In this document: piece after piece, positions 1 through 6,901 of the stretch | How the letters are laid out: each line of letters begins with the position of its first letter | Numbering within the stretch: the stretch's first letter is position 1 | Assembly: GCA_012960835.1 (NCBI GenBank) | Contig: DUAL01000074.1 | Span: 1-40,113 of the forward strand | Source of the DNA: Flavobacteriales bacterium | GTDB lineage: Bacteria > Bacteroidota > Bacteroidia > Flavobacteriales > BACL11 | Length of the DNA: 40,113 nucleotides | Direction of reading: 5' to 3' | Made by a program: the position numbers and the translations under genes | The notes under the pieces: model-generated | What the model was told of the DNA's origin: nothing | Database searches by the model: none | Seen by the model: only the letters and a program-made list of their open reading frames with translations

Positions 1-1
1 A

Positions 2-556
2 CCTATTTCAGAGATCGACAGAACTATGCGCTCGAATGCAAAATCAGTAAATTTTGGAATTATTTATGGCATTTCTGCTTTCGGTCTCTCCCAAAACATT
101 GGTATAAGTAGAACAGAGGCCAAGAAAATAATTGATGAATATTTTCAAGAGTTTCCCAAAGTAAATGAGTATATGGATTTCTCGATTGAAAAGGCAAGAG
201 AAAACGAATTTGTAGAAACCATTTTAGGAAGAAGAAGGTATTTAAAGGACATTAATTCAAGAAATGGGATGCTAAGAGCAATGGCTGAGAGAAATGCAAT
301 AAACGCCCCAATTCAAGGTTCAGCTGCCGATATAATAAAAAAAGCAATGATTGATATTCAAAGGGAAATGGAGAAAATACAAATGAAATCCAAAATGTTA
401 TTGCAAGTACATGATGAACTTGTTTTTGATATGCACAAAACGGAAGAAGAGGTGCTTAAAAAACTAGTAAAGAAAAATATGGAACAAGCAGTTCAATTGA
501 GAGCCCCTCTTATTGTTGATTTAGGGGAAGGAAATAATTGGTTAGAGGCGCACTAA
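2..556 (+). CDS. polA: DNA polymerase I, C-terminal part (5' truncated by window edge)
   Basis: This is the end of the family A polymerase domain, which fills gaps and replaces primers during replication and repair. The frame is open back to base 2, so the gene starts outside the window. The O-helix is visible (R-SNA-K-SVN-F-GIIYG), with the Arg, Lys, Phe and Tyr that contact the incoming dNTP; Phe rather than Tyr at the discriminator position is the usual bacterial form. Motif C follows as LLQVHDELVFD with the catalytic His-Asp-Glu. The C-terminus NNWLEAH matches the usual end of the family. It converges on the small membrane gene at 562-777 with only 5 bases between the stops. Whether the exonuclease domains are present cannot be seen here. 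Confidence 0.97.
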   Translation, partial: PISEIDRTMRSNAKSVNFGIIYGISAFGLSQNIGISRTEAKKIIDEYFQEFPKVNEYMDFSIEKARENEFVETILGRRRYLKDINSRNGMLRAMAERNAINAPIQGSAADIIKKAMIDIQREMEKIQMKSKMLLQVHDELVFDMHKTEEEVLKKLVKKNMEQAVQLRAPLIVDLGEGNNWLEAH

Positions 557-561
557 AAAAG

Positions 562-777
562 CTATTTTCTATTTTGTATAAATAAACTATACATTGCAAC
601 CAACGCAATAACTCCAACAAAAGAACTTCCTGCATCTTGGATGTTTCCAACAGGATCCCATCCCAAAATCTTATCATCAATCAGAAGTTGCACAATAATA
701 CCCAAACAAAGAAAATAAAGTGAGAGCGTGATTCCCTTTTTTAGTAAGTCTAGAATTTGCTTAAAAAGTTTTTCCAT
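562..777 (-). CDS. Small two-TM membrane protein (paralogue of the 904-1128 protein)
   Basis: Unrecognised 71-residue protein. It has an amphipathic, Lys-rich N-terminus (MEKLFKQILDLLKKG), a first hydrophobic helix at about residues 15-33, a short polar loop (DDKILGWDPVGNIQD), and a second helix at about 52-67 ending in QNRK. An in-frame ATG at 831 would add 18 residues, but a -33/-7 promoter (802-832) lies over that extension, so the start at 777 is preferred. The layout and several positions match the next protein upstream (904-1128): M-E/D-x-x-F-K at the start, LG-x-x-V in helix 1, N and Gly residues before helix 2. I cannot give a function; a holin-like or stress membrane peptide is possible but unsupported. 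Confidence 0.7.
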   Translation of the reverse strand: MEKLFKQILDLLKKGITLSLYFLCLGIIVQLLIDDKILGWDPVGNIQDAGSSFVGVIALVAMYSLFIQNRK

Positions 778-801
778 AATCTGTGTCTTATAAATATTTT
801 C

Positions 802-832
802 CAAACTTAAACTATAATTACGAGTTAACAAA
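802..832 (-). promoter_or_regulatory. Bacteroidota-type promoter, -33 TTTG and -7 TAAGTTTG
   Basis: On the minus strand TTTG (832-829) is followed after 19 bases by TAAGTTTG (809-802), which fits the phylum's -33/-7 arrangement. It ends 24 bases before the ATG at 777 and argues against the longer start at 831. Confidence 0.65.
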
Positions 833-843
833 ATTTGTTGTTA

Positions 844-884
844 AAATAAAATAGCCCTACTCGATATGTAGGGCTATTTTATTT
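844..884 (-). terminator. Strong hairpin, Rho-independent terminator
   Basis: A perfect 17-bp inverted repeat (844-860 with 868-884) surrounds a 7-base loop. The core is TAGCCCTAC/GTAGGGCTA, flanked by A-rich and T-rich arms. It lies 20 bases beyond the stop of the 904-1128 gene on the minus strand and just before the promoter of the next small gene, so it separates the two paralogues transcriptionally. The arms are symmetric, so it could work in either direction. Confidence 0.85.
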
Positions 885-903
885 ATTTAACTAAAAATCT
901 AAT

Positions 904-1128
904 CTACCCACGTAATAGTCCAAATAGAACGCAAATTCCAACAAGTCCTGCAAAACCAGAACCTCCCAGACTATTAAGTATATTCATCACATTGTCAATA
1001 ACAGTGATTCCAAACATTGCGCCTCCTCCAAAAAGGATTTCAACTGCAACACCAAGACCCAACACAGTCATAATAAGACCAGTCAAACCTTTAAAAAAAC
1101 CGTTAAAGTACTTAAATACATTGTCCAT
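904..1128 (-). CDS. Small two-TM, Gly-rich membrane protein
   Basis: Unrecognised 74-residue protein. Helix 1 spans about residues 14-33, followed by a Gly-rich turn (FGGGAMFG), a middle stretch (IDNVMNILNSLGGSG), and helix 2 at about 57-72 ending in LLRG. An in-frame ATG at 1164 would add 12 residues, but a TATGTTTG box covers it (1165-1158), so the start at 1128 is chosen. It resembles the 71-residue neighbour at 562-777 in length, topology and N-terminus. The Gly pattern in and around the helices suggests tight helix packing and perhaps oligomers; this is inference only. It has its own promoter and a strong terminator, so it is a single-gene transcript. Confidence 0.7.
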   Translation of the reverse strand: MDNVFKYFNGFFKGLTGLIMTVLGLGVAVEILFGGGAMFGITVIDNVMNILNSLGGSGFAGLVGICVLFGLLRG

Positions 1129-1157
1129 AATTAAAAATTTTTTGGTTAATACTACCC

Positions 1158-1165
1158 CAAACATA
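1158..1165 (-). promoter_or_regulatory. -7 box TATGTTTG for the 904-1128 gene
   Basis: Exact TAnnTTTG match on the minus strand, 29 bases before the ATG at 1128. No clear -33 TTTG is seen at the usual distance. Confidence 0.55.
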
Positions 1166-1426
1166 AAGGATATATTGCTTGTTGAGCTGTTTTTGTGAGA
1201 TTTTTCTATTATTTGCGCTTTTTCGTCCTTTATTCATATTACTAAAAGCAGTAGATATTTAAAAACTCAAAAATCAGATAGGTAGAGATAATAAAGGTGA
1301 AAATAAGGATAAAAATTACATCCCCTTTTTAACATTTTATTGTTAAAAATAGCAAGTATCTGTAAATAGTTGATAATCAGCAGAAAAAAGATAAATATGG
1401 CTAAATATGGGCTTTTTTTAAAGCCA
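1166..1426. other. Gap without genes
   Basis: A very A+T-rich stretch of about 260 bases between two minus-strand units. It holds a 9-bp inverted repeat at 1326-1349 and a hairpin-forming region next to the SDR stop (1397-1427). No ORF with coding character and no tRNA-like fold were recognised. Confidence 0.6.
1326..1349. repeat. Small inverted repeat TTTTTAACA/TGTTAAAAA
   Basis: Perfect 9-bp arms (1326-1334 and 1341-1349) around a 6-base loop, in the gene-free gap. It could be a weak terminator for minus-strand transcripts from the SDR or a protein-binding palindrome. The arms are only A/T-rich plus one C/G pair, so chance is possible. Confidence 0.4.
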
Positions 1427-1427
1427 T
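1397..1427 (-). terminator. Possible terminator after the SDR gene
   Basis: On the minus strand ATGGCT (1427-1422) can pair with AGCCAT (1402-1397), and a T-rich run (ATTTATCTTTTTT) follows. A competing hairpin GGCTTT/AAAGCC (1410-1415 with 1420-1425) overlaps it. A 9-bp direct repeat TAAATATGG also lies here (1392-1400 and 1402-1410). It overlaps the SDR stop codon. Confidence 0.4.
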
Positions 1428-2131
1428 TATTTAAAATCTCTTAAATTCAGAATAATTTCATCAAAATCGTTCTTTTTTGCAATAATTTGGAGTATTCTGA
1501 ATACAACAGATTTGACGGAAAACAGTTCCTGATTGGCGTAATAATCCATAAATTTTTGATGTAATGGGAAGAACTCCGAATCAGATTTCCTTATTTCCTT
1601 TTGCATATTAGTATCTACTACTCCTGGATGAATTGAAAATACTTGTAAATTTTTATGCTTTTCTTCTGCAATAACCTGGATTAGCATATCTAGTGCAGAT
1701 TTAGTAGCGCAATAAGTACTCCAAGAAGAAATTGGACTATTTGCCGCTCCTGATCCTATATTTATAAGTAGTTTGATATTGTCAGCATAGGCATTAATGA
1801 ATTTTCTACTGAGTAGAGTAGGACTAATAATATTTAGATTGTATTCCCCAATAATCTCCTTTTCAGATTTTTTATCAATTGGAAGAATGCTACCGATAGT
1901 TGCGGCATTATTTACAAGTAGTACTTCAGTAGTTGCTTTAAGTTTTGGAAATTTAATTCTTTGCACTTCTTCCAAATCACTTAAATCAATTTTAGTGAAA
2001 GTAAAGTTAGCATGCTTAATTTGATTAGTTCTAGAATAACCAAACACTAAATATTTTTCACTTAGCAGTAGTTTGGCCAATGCTTTCCCAATACCACTTC
2101 CTGTACCCGTTATCAGTGCTACTTTTTGCAA
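1427..2131 (-). CDS. Short-chain dehydrogenase/reductase (sepiapterin/benzil reductase-like)
   Basis: Classical SDR of 234 residues with a Rossmann fold. The nucleotide loop is TGTGSGIG near residues 8-15, the structural NNAA motif is near 74, and the catalytic Ser (INIGSGAA) and YCATK Tyr/Lys pair are present. PGVVDTNM after the active site matches the SDR subgroup of YueD/sepiapterin-like reductases, so the substrate is probably a small carbonyl compound; it cannot be fixed from sequence. The only possible start is the TTG at 2131: the codon before it is the TAA stop of the cystathionine enzyme gene in the same frame, and SDRs begin only a few residues before this TG-x3-GxG loop. It must be cotranscribed with that gene. 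Confidence 0.88.
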   Translation of the reverse strand: MQKVALITGTGSGIGKALAKLLLSEKYLVFGYSRTNQIKHANFTFTKIDLSDLEEVQRIKFPKLKATTEVLLVNNAATIGSILPIDKKSEKEIIGEYNLNIISPTLLSRKFINAYADNIKLLINIGSGAANSPISSWSTYCATKSALDMLIQVIAEEKHKNLQVFSIHPGVVDTNMQKEIRKSDSEFFPLHQKFMDYYANQELFSVKSVVFRILQIIAKKNDFDEIILNLRDFK

Positions 2132-3277
2132 TTATAGTTTATTAAGGGCATTTTCTAAATCAGCAACTAGGTCTTCAATATCTTCAACTCCTACACTTAA
2201 TCTGATTAAAGAATCCACTACTCCTGTTTTTTCTCTTTCATCTTTTGGAATTGCGGCATGTGTCATGCTTGCTGGGTGCCCTATTAAAGATTCCACACCT
2301 CCCAAACTTTCAGCTAAAGTAAAATAATGAGTGGTTGAAACAACCTTAATAGCATCTTCTAATTTGTTCCCTTTTAAGTTAAAGGATACCATCCCTCCAA
2401 AATCATCCATTTGTTTTTTAGCTACTTCATGGTTGGGGTAGGTTTCAAATCCTGGCCAATATACCTCCCCAACTTTTGGATGGTTTTTTAAGAAGTTGGC
2501 AATTACTTTTCCGTTTTCGCAATGCCTTTGCATTCTAAGGTGTAAAGTTTTTATTCCTCTGAGCACCAAGAAAGAATCCATTGGACCAGGAACGGCTCCA
2601 CAAGAATTTTGAATTGTGTATAATCTTTCGGCTAAGGCTTCATCCTTACAAATTACTGCCCCCATTACTACATCCGAATGACCACCCATGTATTTGGTAA
2701 GTGAATGCATTATAATATCAGCTCCTAAATCTAAAGGTCTTTGCAAGTATGGAGTCGCAAAAGTATTGTCCACCACAAAAAGCAGTTTATGCTTTTTTGA
2801 AATTTGTCCTAATTTTTCAATATCTATAATATTGAGCATTGGGTTGGTTGGGGTTTCCGCCCAAAGCATTTTGGTATTTTTAGTTATTAAGGCTTCAGTT
2901 TTATCTGCATCATCCATTCCAATAAAATGAAATTTGATACCATAATTTTCAAAAATTTGGGTAAAAATTCTATACGTTCCACCGTATAAATCATTGGTTG
3001 AAATAACTTCATCACCAGGAGATAATAACTTAATAATAGCATCAATTGCACTCATTCCACTCCCAAAGCAAAGCCCATATTTTCCATTTTCCAAAGCTGC
3101 TAAATTTTCCTCCAAAACATTTCGGGTGGGATTTCCAGTTCTGGAATATTCATATCCTTTATGATCGCCAGGAGAGGCTTGAATATAAGTTGAGGTTTGG
3201 TAGATTGGCGTCATGATTGCCCCAGTAGTTGGGTCGGCCTCTTGGCCTGCATGTATAGTTTTTGTTCCGAATTTCAT
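2132..3277 (-). CDS. Cystathionine gamma-synthase/gamma-lyase (Cys/Met metabolism PLP enzyme)
   Basis: PLP-dependent transsulfuration enzyme of 381 residues, the usual length. Visible family marks are YEYSRTGNPTR (phosphate/substrate binding), FGSGMSAI, the DNTFATPYLQRPL segment, and SLTKYMGGHSD carrying the lysine that forms the PLP Schiff base. SLGGVESLIGHPASMTH near residue 330 places it in the gamma-synthase/gamma-lyase group rather than the O-acetylhomoserine sulfhydrylases. Which direction of cysteine-homocysteine exchange it serves cannot be decided from sequence alone. It has its own -7 box at 3313-3306 and is followed without a gap by the SDR gene. Confidence 0.93.
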   Translation of the reverse strand: MKFGTKTIHAGQEADPTTGAIMTPIYQTSTYIQASPGDHKGYEYSRTGNPTRNVLEENLAALENGKYGLCFGSGMSAIDAIIKLLSPGDEVISTNDLYGGTYRIFTQIFENYGIKFHFIGMDDADKTEALITKNTKMLWAETPTNPMLNIIDIEKLGQISKKHKLLFVVDNTFATPYLQRPLDLGADIIMHSLTKYMGGHSDVVMGAVICKDEALAERLYTIQNSCGAVPGPMDSFLVLRGIKTLHLRMQRHCENGKVIANFLKNHPKVGEVYWPGFETYPNHEVAKKQMDDFGGMVSFNLKGNKLEDAIKVVSTTHYFTLAESLGGVESLIGHPASMTHAAIPKDEREKTGVVDSLIRLSVGVEDIEDLVADLENALNKL

Positions 3278-3305
3278 TTTAATTTATCATTTGATTTATA
3301 CAGAG

Positions 3306-3313
3306 CAAATCTA
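3306..3313 (-). promoter_or_regulatory. -7 box TAGATTTG for the cystathionine enzyme gene
   Basis: TAnnTTTG match on the minus strand, 28 bases before the ATG at 3277. It lies back to back with the plus-strand box at 3337-3344. Confidence 0.6.
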
Positions 3314-3336
3314 TCAAAATTTGAAGAATTTAATTT

Positions 3337-3344
3337 TACTTTTG
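3337..3344 (+). promoter_or_regulatory. -7 box TACTTTTG for the EamA-type transporter gene
   Basis: TAnnTTTG match 16 bases before the TTG start at 3361. A TTTG at 3320-3323 is closer than the usual -33 spacing. Confidence 0.5.
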
Positions 3345-3360
3345 TCATAAAATATCTCTT

Positions 3361-4266
3361 TTGAATAAAACACTTTTAGCCCATCTTTCACTCCTAGTAG
3401 CAAATTTAATTTATGCTATAAACTACACTTTCGCTAAAGATGTAATGCCTATCTATATAGAGCCTTCTGGCTTTATATTACTAAGAGTAATAGGGGCATT
3501 ATGTTTATTTGCAATTGCTTATTTTGTATTTGTAAAAGAAAAAGTAGAGCGAAAAGATATTCTAAAGTTTGCTATTTGTGGTGTTTTTGGAGTGGCCATT
3601 AATCAATTGTTATTTTTTGAAGGATTGAATTTAACCACTCCTATAAATGCAGCAATCATCATGACTTCAAATCCTATTTTGGTTATGATTATGTCTTTTT
3701 TAATTATTAAAGAAAAGATAACTTTCAGAAAAGGATTGGGGATATTACTTGGAATAATAGGGGCTTCTGCCTTAATTTTAAATGGAGGTGATATAAGTTT
3801 AGACACCAACATGCAATTAGGTAATTTATTTGTTCTTATCAATGCGACAAGTTATGGTCTGTATTTAGTGATTGTAAAACCTATGATGGTAAAATACGAT
3901 CCAATTACTGTAATGTTTTATGTATTTTCATTCGGACTACTCTATGTAATCCCATTTGGTTTTTCCAATTTAGCAGTTGTCAATTGGAGTATTATCCCCA
4001 CTACTATTTATTGGGAAATTGCTTTTGTGGTAATTTGCACTACTTTTATTGCCTATTTATTTAATTCTTCTGCCCTAAAACAACTCAATCCCTCAACAGT
4101 GAGTATTTATATTTATTTACAGCCGATATTGGCAACATTATTTGCTATTTTCAGAGAGAGCGACACCTTAGATGAAACAAAAATTATAGCTTCAATTATT
4201 ATATTTACAGGCGTATATTTAGTAAGTGTTCGCTCCTTAAAGGCAAGAAAGCAGAAACTTTCCTAA
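3361..4266 (+). CDS. EamA/DMT-family transporter
   Basis: Inner-membrane transporter of 301 residues with two EamA repeats of about five helices each, giving roughly ten membrane segments. The first repeat runs to about residue 140 and has the typical AINYTFAK start and the TTPINAAIIMTSNPI helix. The second has QLNPSTVSIYIYLQPILATLFA. The family exports amino acids, nucleobases or other metabolites; the substrate is not predictable here. The start is TTG: no ATG is available in frame near the N-terminus, the reading frame begins properly with KTLLAHLSLLVANL, and a -7 box sits 16 bases upstream. It diverges from the cystathionine enzyme gene, and its stop codon is part of the -7 box of yicC. 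Confidence 0.9.
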   Translation: MNKTLLAHLSLLVANLIYAINYTFAKDVMPIYIEPSGFILLRVIGALCLFAIAYFVFVKEKVERKDILKFAICGVFGVAINQLLFFEGLNLTTPINAAIIMTSNPILVMIMSFLIIKEKITFRKGLGILLGIIGASALILNGGDISLDTNMQLGNLFVLINATSYGLYLVIVKPMMVKYDPITVMFYVFSFGLLYVIPFGFSNLAVVNWSIIPTTIYWEIAFVVICTTFIAYLFNSSALKQLNPSTVSIYIYLQPILATLFAIFRESDTLDETKIIASIIIFTGVYLVSVRSLKARKQKLS

Positions 4267-4271
4267 ATTTG
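4264..4271 (+). promoter_or_regulatory. -7 box TAAATTTG for the yicC-gmk-nadD operon
   Basis: TAnnTTTG match whose first three bases are the TAA stop of the transporter gene; it ends 15 bases before the yicC ATG. It suggests yicC-gmk-nadD is transcribed independently of the transporter. Confidence 0.6.
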
Positions 4272-4286
4272 TAAAAATTTTATAAA

Positions 4287-5192
4287 ATGATTCAATCAAT
4301 GACGGGCTATGGAAAAGCCGAACTAAATTTAACAAATGCTAATTTTACTATTGAAGTAAAATCGCTTAACTCCAAACAAATAGACGCCAGTGTAAAGATG
4401 TCATCTGTTTATAGAGATAAAGAAATAGGACTTAGAAAATTGCTTTCTGAAAAATTACAAAGAGGAAAAATTGAACTTTCTATTTGGAGGGAAAAGTCAG
4501 AATCATCTTCTAATTACAAGATAAATACTGCAGTAATAAAAGGATATCATCATCAAATATTACAATTGAAAAAGGATTTGGGATTAAAATGGAATATGTG
4601 GACTTTGACTCCATTTAAAGCTGAATCCACTGATATTATCCCCGCTTTATTAAAGATGCCTGATGTACTTACAAAAGGAGAGGAAAAATCGGATGATAAT
4701 GAATGGGAAGAAATTGCTAAGGGAGTAAATACTGCAATTGATAATTTATTGCAATTTCGAATGGATGAGGGAAAGAAATTGGAAGAAGATATTACCTCAA
4801 GAATTAATACTTTGGCTAGATTGTTAACGGAAATTGCTCCTTTTGCAAAACAAAGAATTGAAAAGGTGAAAAAAAGTTTGGCGGATAAATTAGCCGAGAT
4901 TGACACTAAGAATATTGATGAGAACAGATTTGAGCAAGAACTCATCTACTATTTAGAAAAACAAGATATAACAGAAGAACAGGTCAGGCTAGATGCACAC
5001 CTTAATTATTTTACCAAAACCATGAATAGCGCATCCCCTAATGGAAAAAAATTAGGATTTATAGCACAAGAAATTGGCAGAGAAATAAATACTATTGGCT
5101 CCAAATCATCAGATGCAGAAATGCAGAAACTTGTAGTACAGATGAAAGATGAACTAGAGAAAATTAAGGAGCAACTCTTAAACATCTTATAG
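4287..5192 (+). CDS. yicC: YicC/YloC family endoribonuclease
   Basis: This 301-residue protein has the full family layout. The N-terminal domain starts MIQSMTGYGKAE and continues with FTIEVKSLNSKQID; there is a central helical region; and the DUF1732 C-terminal domain includes EQVRLDAHL, SPNGKKLGFIAQEIGREINTIGSK and a coiled C-terminal helix. Members are RNA-cleaving oligomers linked to small-RNA decay in E. coli. Linkage to gmk is widely conserved. Its TAG stop overlaps the GTG start of gmk by one base, so the two are translated from one mRNA. Confidence 0.94.
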   Translation: MIQSMTGYGKAELNLTNANFTIEVKSLNSKQIDASVKMSSVYRDKEIGLRKLLSEKLQRGKIELSIWREKSESSSNYKINTAVIKGYHHQILQLKKDLGLKWNMWTLTPFKAESTDIIPALLKMPDVLTKGEEKSDDNEWEEIAKGVNTAIDNLLQFRMDEGKKLEEDITSRINTLARLLTEIAPFAKQRIEKVKKSLADKLAEIDTKNIDENRFEQELIYYLEKQDITEEQVRLDAHLNYFTKTMNSASPNGKKLGFIAQEIGREINTIGSKSSDAEMQKLVVQMKDELEKIKEQLLNIL

Positions 5193-5752
5193 TGGGAAAG
5201 CTCATTGTAATATCAGCTCCATCAGGGGCAGGGAAAACTTCCATAGTTCATTTTTTGTTAGGAAAAACGGATGTACTTTCTTTTTCCGTTTCGGCTTGTA
5301 GCAGAGCAAGAAGGGACAATGAAACAGACGGCATAGATTATCATTTTTTAACAGTAGATGAATTTCAAAAAGAGATAAAAGAGGATTCCTTTTTAGAGTG
5401 GGAAGAGGTGTACAAAAATCAGTATTATGGCACCTTAAAATCAGAAGTGGAAAGAATTTGGAAGGAAGGGAAAACAGTAATTTTTGATGTGGATGTAGTG
5501 GGAGGACTCAACATAAAAAAGCAATACCAAAAAGAATGTTTGTCTATTTTTATCATGCCGCCATCCCTTGCAGTTTTGGAAGAAAGATTACAAAAAAGAG
5601 GTTCAGAATCTAAAGAATCATTACAGAAAAGAGTAGCAAAAGCAAAGGAAGAAATTGCAAAAAGAATGGAATTTGATCAAGTGATTTTAAATGATGATTT
5701 TGAAGTGGCCTGCATGGAAACCATGGAAGTAATCCAAAAATTTATCGAATGA
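5192..5752 (+). CDS. gmk: Guanylate kinase
   Basis: Phosphorylates GMP to GDP with ATP. The 186-residue length is normal. The P-loop is APSGAGKTS near residues 9-17, followed by the GMP-binding part (SVSACSRARRDNETDGIDYHF) and the DVDVVGGLNIKK strand that corresponds to the usual DID-x-QG segment. The lid contains LQKRGSESKESLQKR. The start is GTG at 5192, overlapping the yicC stop in TAGTG; no upstream alternative fits because the P-loop is always this close to the N-terminus. Its own stop overlaps the nadD ATG in ATGA. Confidence 0.96.
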   Translation: MGKLIVISAPSGAGKTSIVHFLLGKTDVLSFSVSACSRARRDNETDGIDYHFLTVDEFQKEIKEDSFLEWEEVYKNQYYGTLKSEVERIWKEGKTVIFDVDVVGGLNIKKQYQKECLSIFIMPPSLAVLEERLQKRGSESKESLQKRVAKAKEEIAKRMEFDQVILNDDFEVACMETMEVIQKFIE

Positions 5753-6321
5753 AAATAGGACTATTTTTTGGCTCCTTTAACCCTATGCATATTGGGCATA
5801 AAGTAATTGCTTCTTATATGGCAGAGTTTTCAGATTTGGAAAAAGTTTGCTTTGTTGTATCTCCTCAAAACCCACTTAAACAAAAGCAAAGCTTATTGGA
5901 TCAGTACCACCGCTTGATGATTATAAGAATGGAAGTAGAGGACAATCCGAAATTACAAGTTTCAGACATTGAATTTAAAATGCCACAACCTTCTTATACC
6001 ATTGATACTTTGGTGCGTTTGAAAGAAGAACATCCTGAAAATGAGTATGCACTTATAATGGGTGCCGATAATTTGCAGAATTTCCATAAGTGGAAAAATT
6101 ACAAACAGATTTTAGCTGACTATTCCGTTTATGTATATCCTAGGCCAGGCATTGAAATAAGCGGAACACATGAAAATATTCAAATAGTAAAAGGAGTTCC
6201 TCAAATGGAAATCTCCGCGTCCTTTATTAGAAACGCTATAAAGCAGGGACAAGATGTTTCTTATTTGATGCCAGAAAAAGCATGGAAATATATTGATGAA
6301 ATGAATTTTTATAAAAAATAA
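5749..6321 (+). CDS. nadD: Nicotinate-nucleotide adenylyltransferase
   Basis: Joins nicotinate mononucleotide and ATP into deamido-NAD, the step before NAD synthetase. The 190-residue protein has the nucleotidyltransferase signature GSFNPMHIGH at residues 8-17, the middle MGADNLQNFHKWKNY segment typical of NadD, and a C-terminal ISASFIRNAI motif that binds the ATP phosphates. It overlaps gmk by 4 bases (ATGA), as expected for translational coupling. The following lipoprotein gene starts only 2 bases after the stop, so it is probably in the same transcript. Confidence 0.95.
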   Translation: MKIGLFFGSFNPMHIGHKVIASYMAEFSDLEKVCFVVSPQNPLKQKQSLLDQYHRLMIIRMEVEDNPKLQVSDIEFKMPQPSYTIDTLVRLKEEHPENEYALIMGADNLQNFHKWKNYKQILADYSVYVYPRPGIEISGTHENIQIVKGVPQMEISASFIRNAIKQGQDVSYLMPEKAWKYIDEMNFYKK

Positions 6322-6323
6322 AT

Positions 6324-6827
6324 ATGCTAAAAAAGATATTTTTATCAAGCATTATTTTTTCTTTTTTTTCTTGTAGCTATATTAGAACTAAGCATATTAC
6401 AAAGGAAAAAGAGTGGCATGATTATCTTCCTGCTACAACACCTATTAATGTCACTATTGATGCTGTTATTGAGGACGCCAAGAATACATCTATGTCCAAT
6501 ACTTTAGAGATAGGAGAATCATGGACAGATCCTAATGGACAAGAATGGATTCAAAGAAATGGTTATAAAATAATGATTGCTAATCAGGCTTATACAGGTT
6601 GGTGGATATATGGAGAAGGACAACATATTTTTAAAGATGAACAAACTTTGGGAGAATGGGAGCTTACTTTCCCTAATGAAAATATGCAAGAGTTGGTTGA
6701 ACTTTATTTGGCAGTATGCGAAATGGAATATTTCCCTATGGAATGCAATATGATTGGACATTTAAATAACGACACCCTAAAAGTTATTGACTTTGAAATT
6801 ACCTATATACAGGGATGTGGGGAGTAG
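6324..6827 (+). CDS. Hypothetical lipoprotein
   Basis: I do not recognise this 167-residue protein. It has a type II signal peptide: charged start MLKK, hydrophobic core, and lipobox FFSC with the lipid-anchored Cys at 17. The mature part is predicted to be soluble and contains WTDPNGQEWIQRNGYKI, repeated aromatic residues (TGWWIYGEG), and three later Cys (AVCEMEYFPMEC and QGCGE) that could form a disulfide in the periplasm. It follows nadD by 2 bases and so rides on the yicC-gmk-nadD transcript, but nothing links its role to nucleotide metabolism. Probably anchored in the inner or outer membrane. Confidence 0.75.
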   Translation: MLKKIFLSSIIFSFFSCSYIRTKHITKEKEWHDYLPATTPINVTIDAVIEDAKNTSMSNTLEIGESWTDPNGQEWIQRNGYKIMIANQAYTGWWIYGEGQHIFKDEQTLGEWELTFPNENMQELVELYLAVCEMEYFPMECNMIGHLNNDTLKVIDFEITYIQGCGE

Positions 6828-6861
6828 TGAATATTTCTCTGCATTATCCAATCTATTAACC

Positions 6862-6869
6862 TAACTTTG
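6862..6869 (+). promoter_or_regulatory. -7 box TAACTTTG for the helicase gene
   Basis: TAnnTTTG match 32 bases before the ATG at 6902, in the 74-base gap after the lipoprotein gene. No -33 TTTG is seen. Confidence 0.6.
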
Positions 6870-6901
6870 CAAAAAATAATTACAAACAAGGAATTCCTTA
6901 T

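Noticed and set aside
1326..1349. Operator for a regulator in the gap before the small membrane genes
   Set aside because: The arms are nearly all A/T and no regulator gene is nearby; kept only as a low-confidence repeat.
3320..3344. Full -33/-7 promoter for the EamA-type transporter gene
   Set aside because: TTTG at 3320 is only 13 bases from the -7 box, short of the usual 19-21, so only the -7 element is called.
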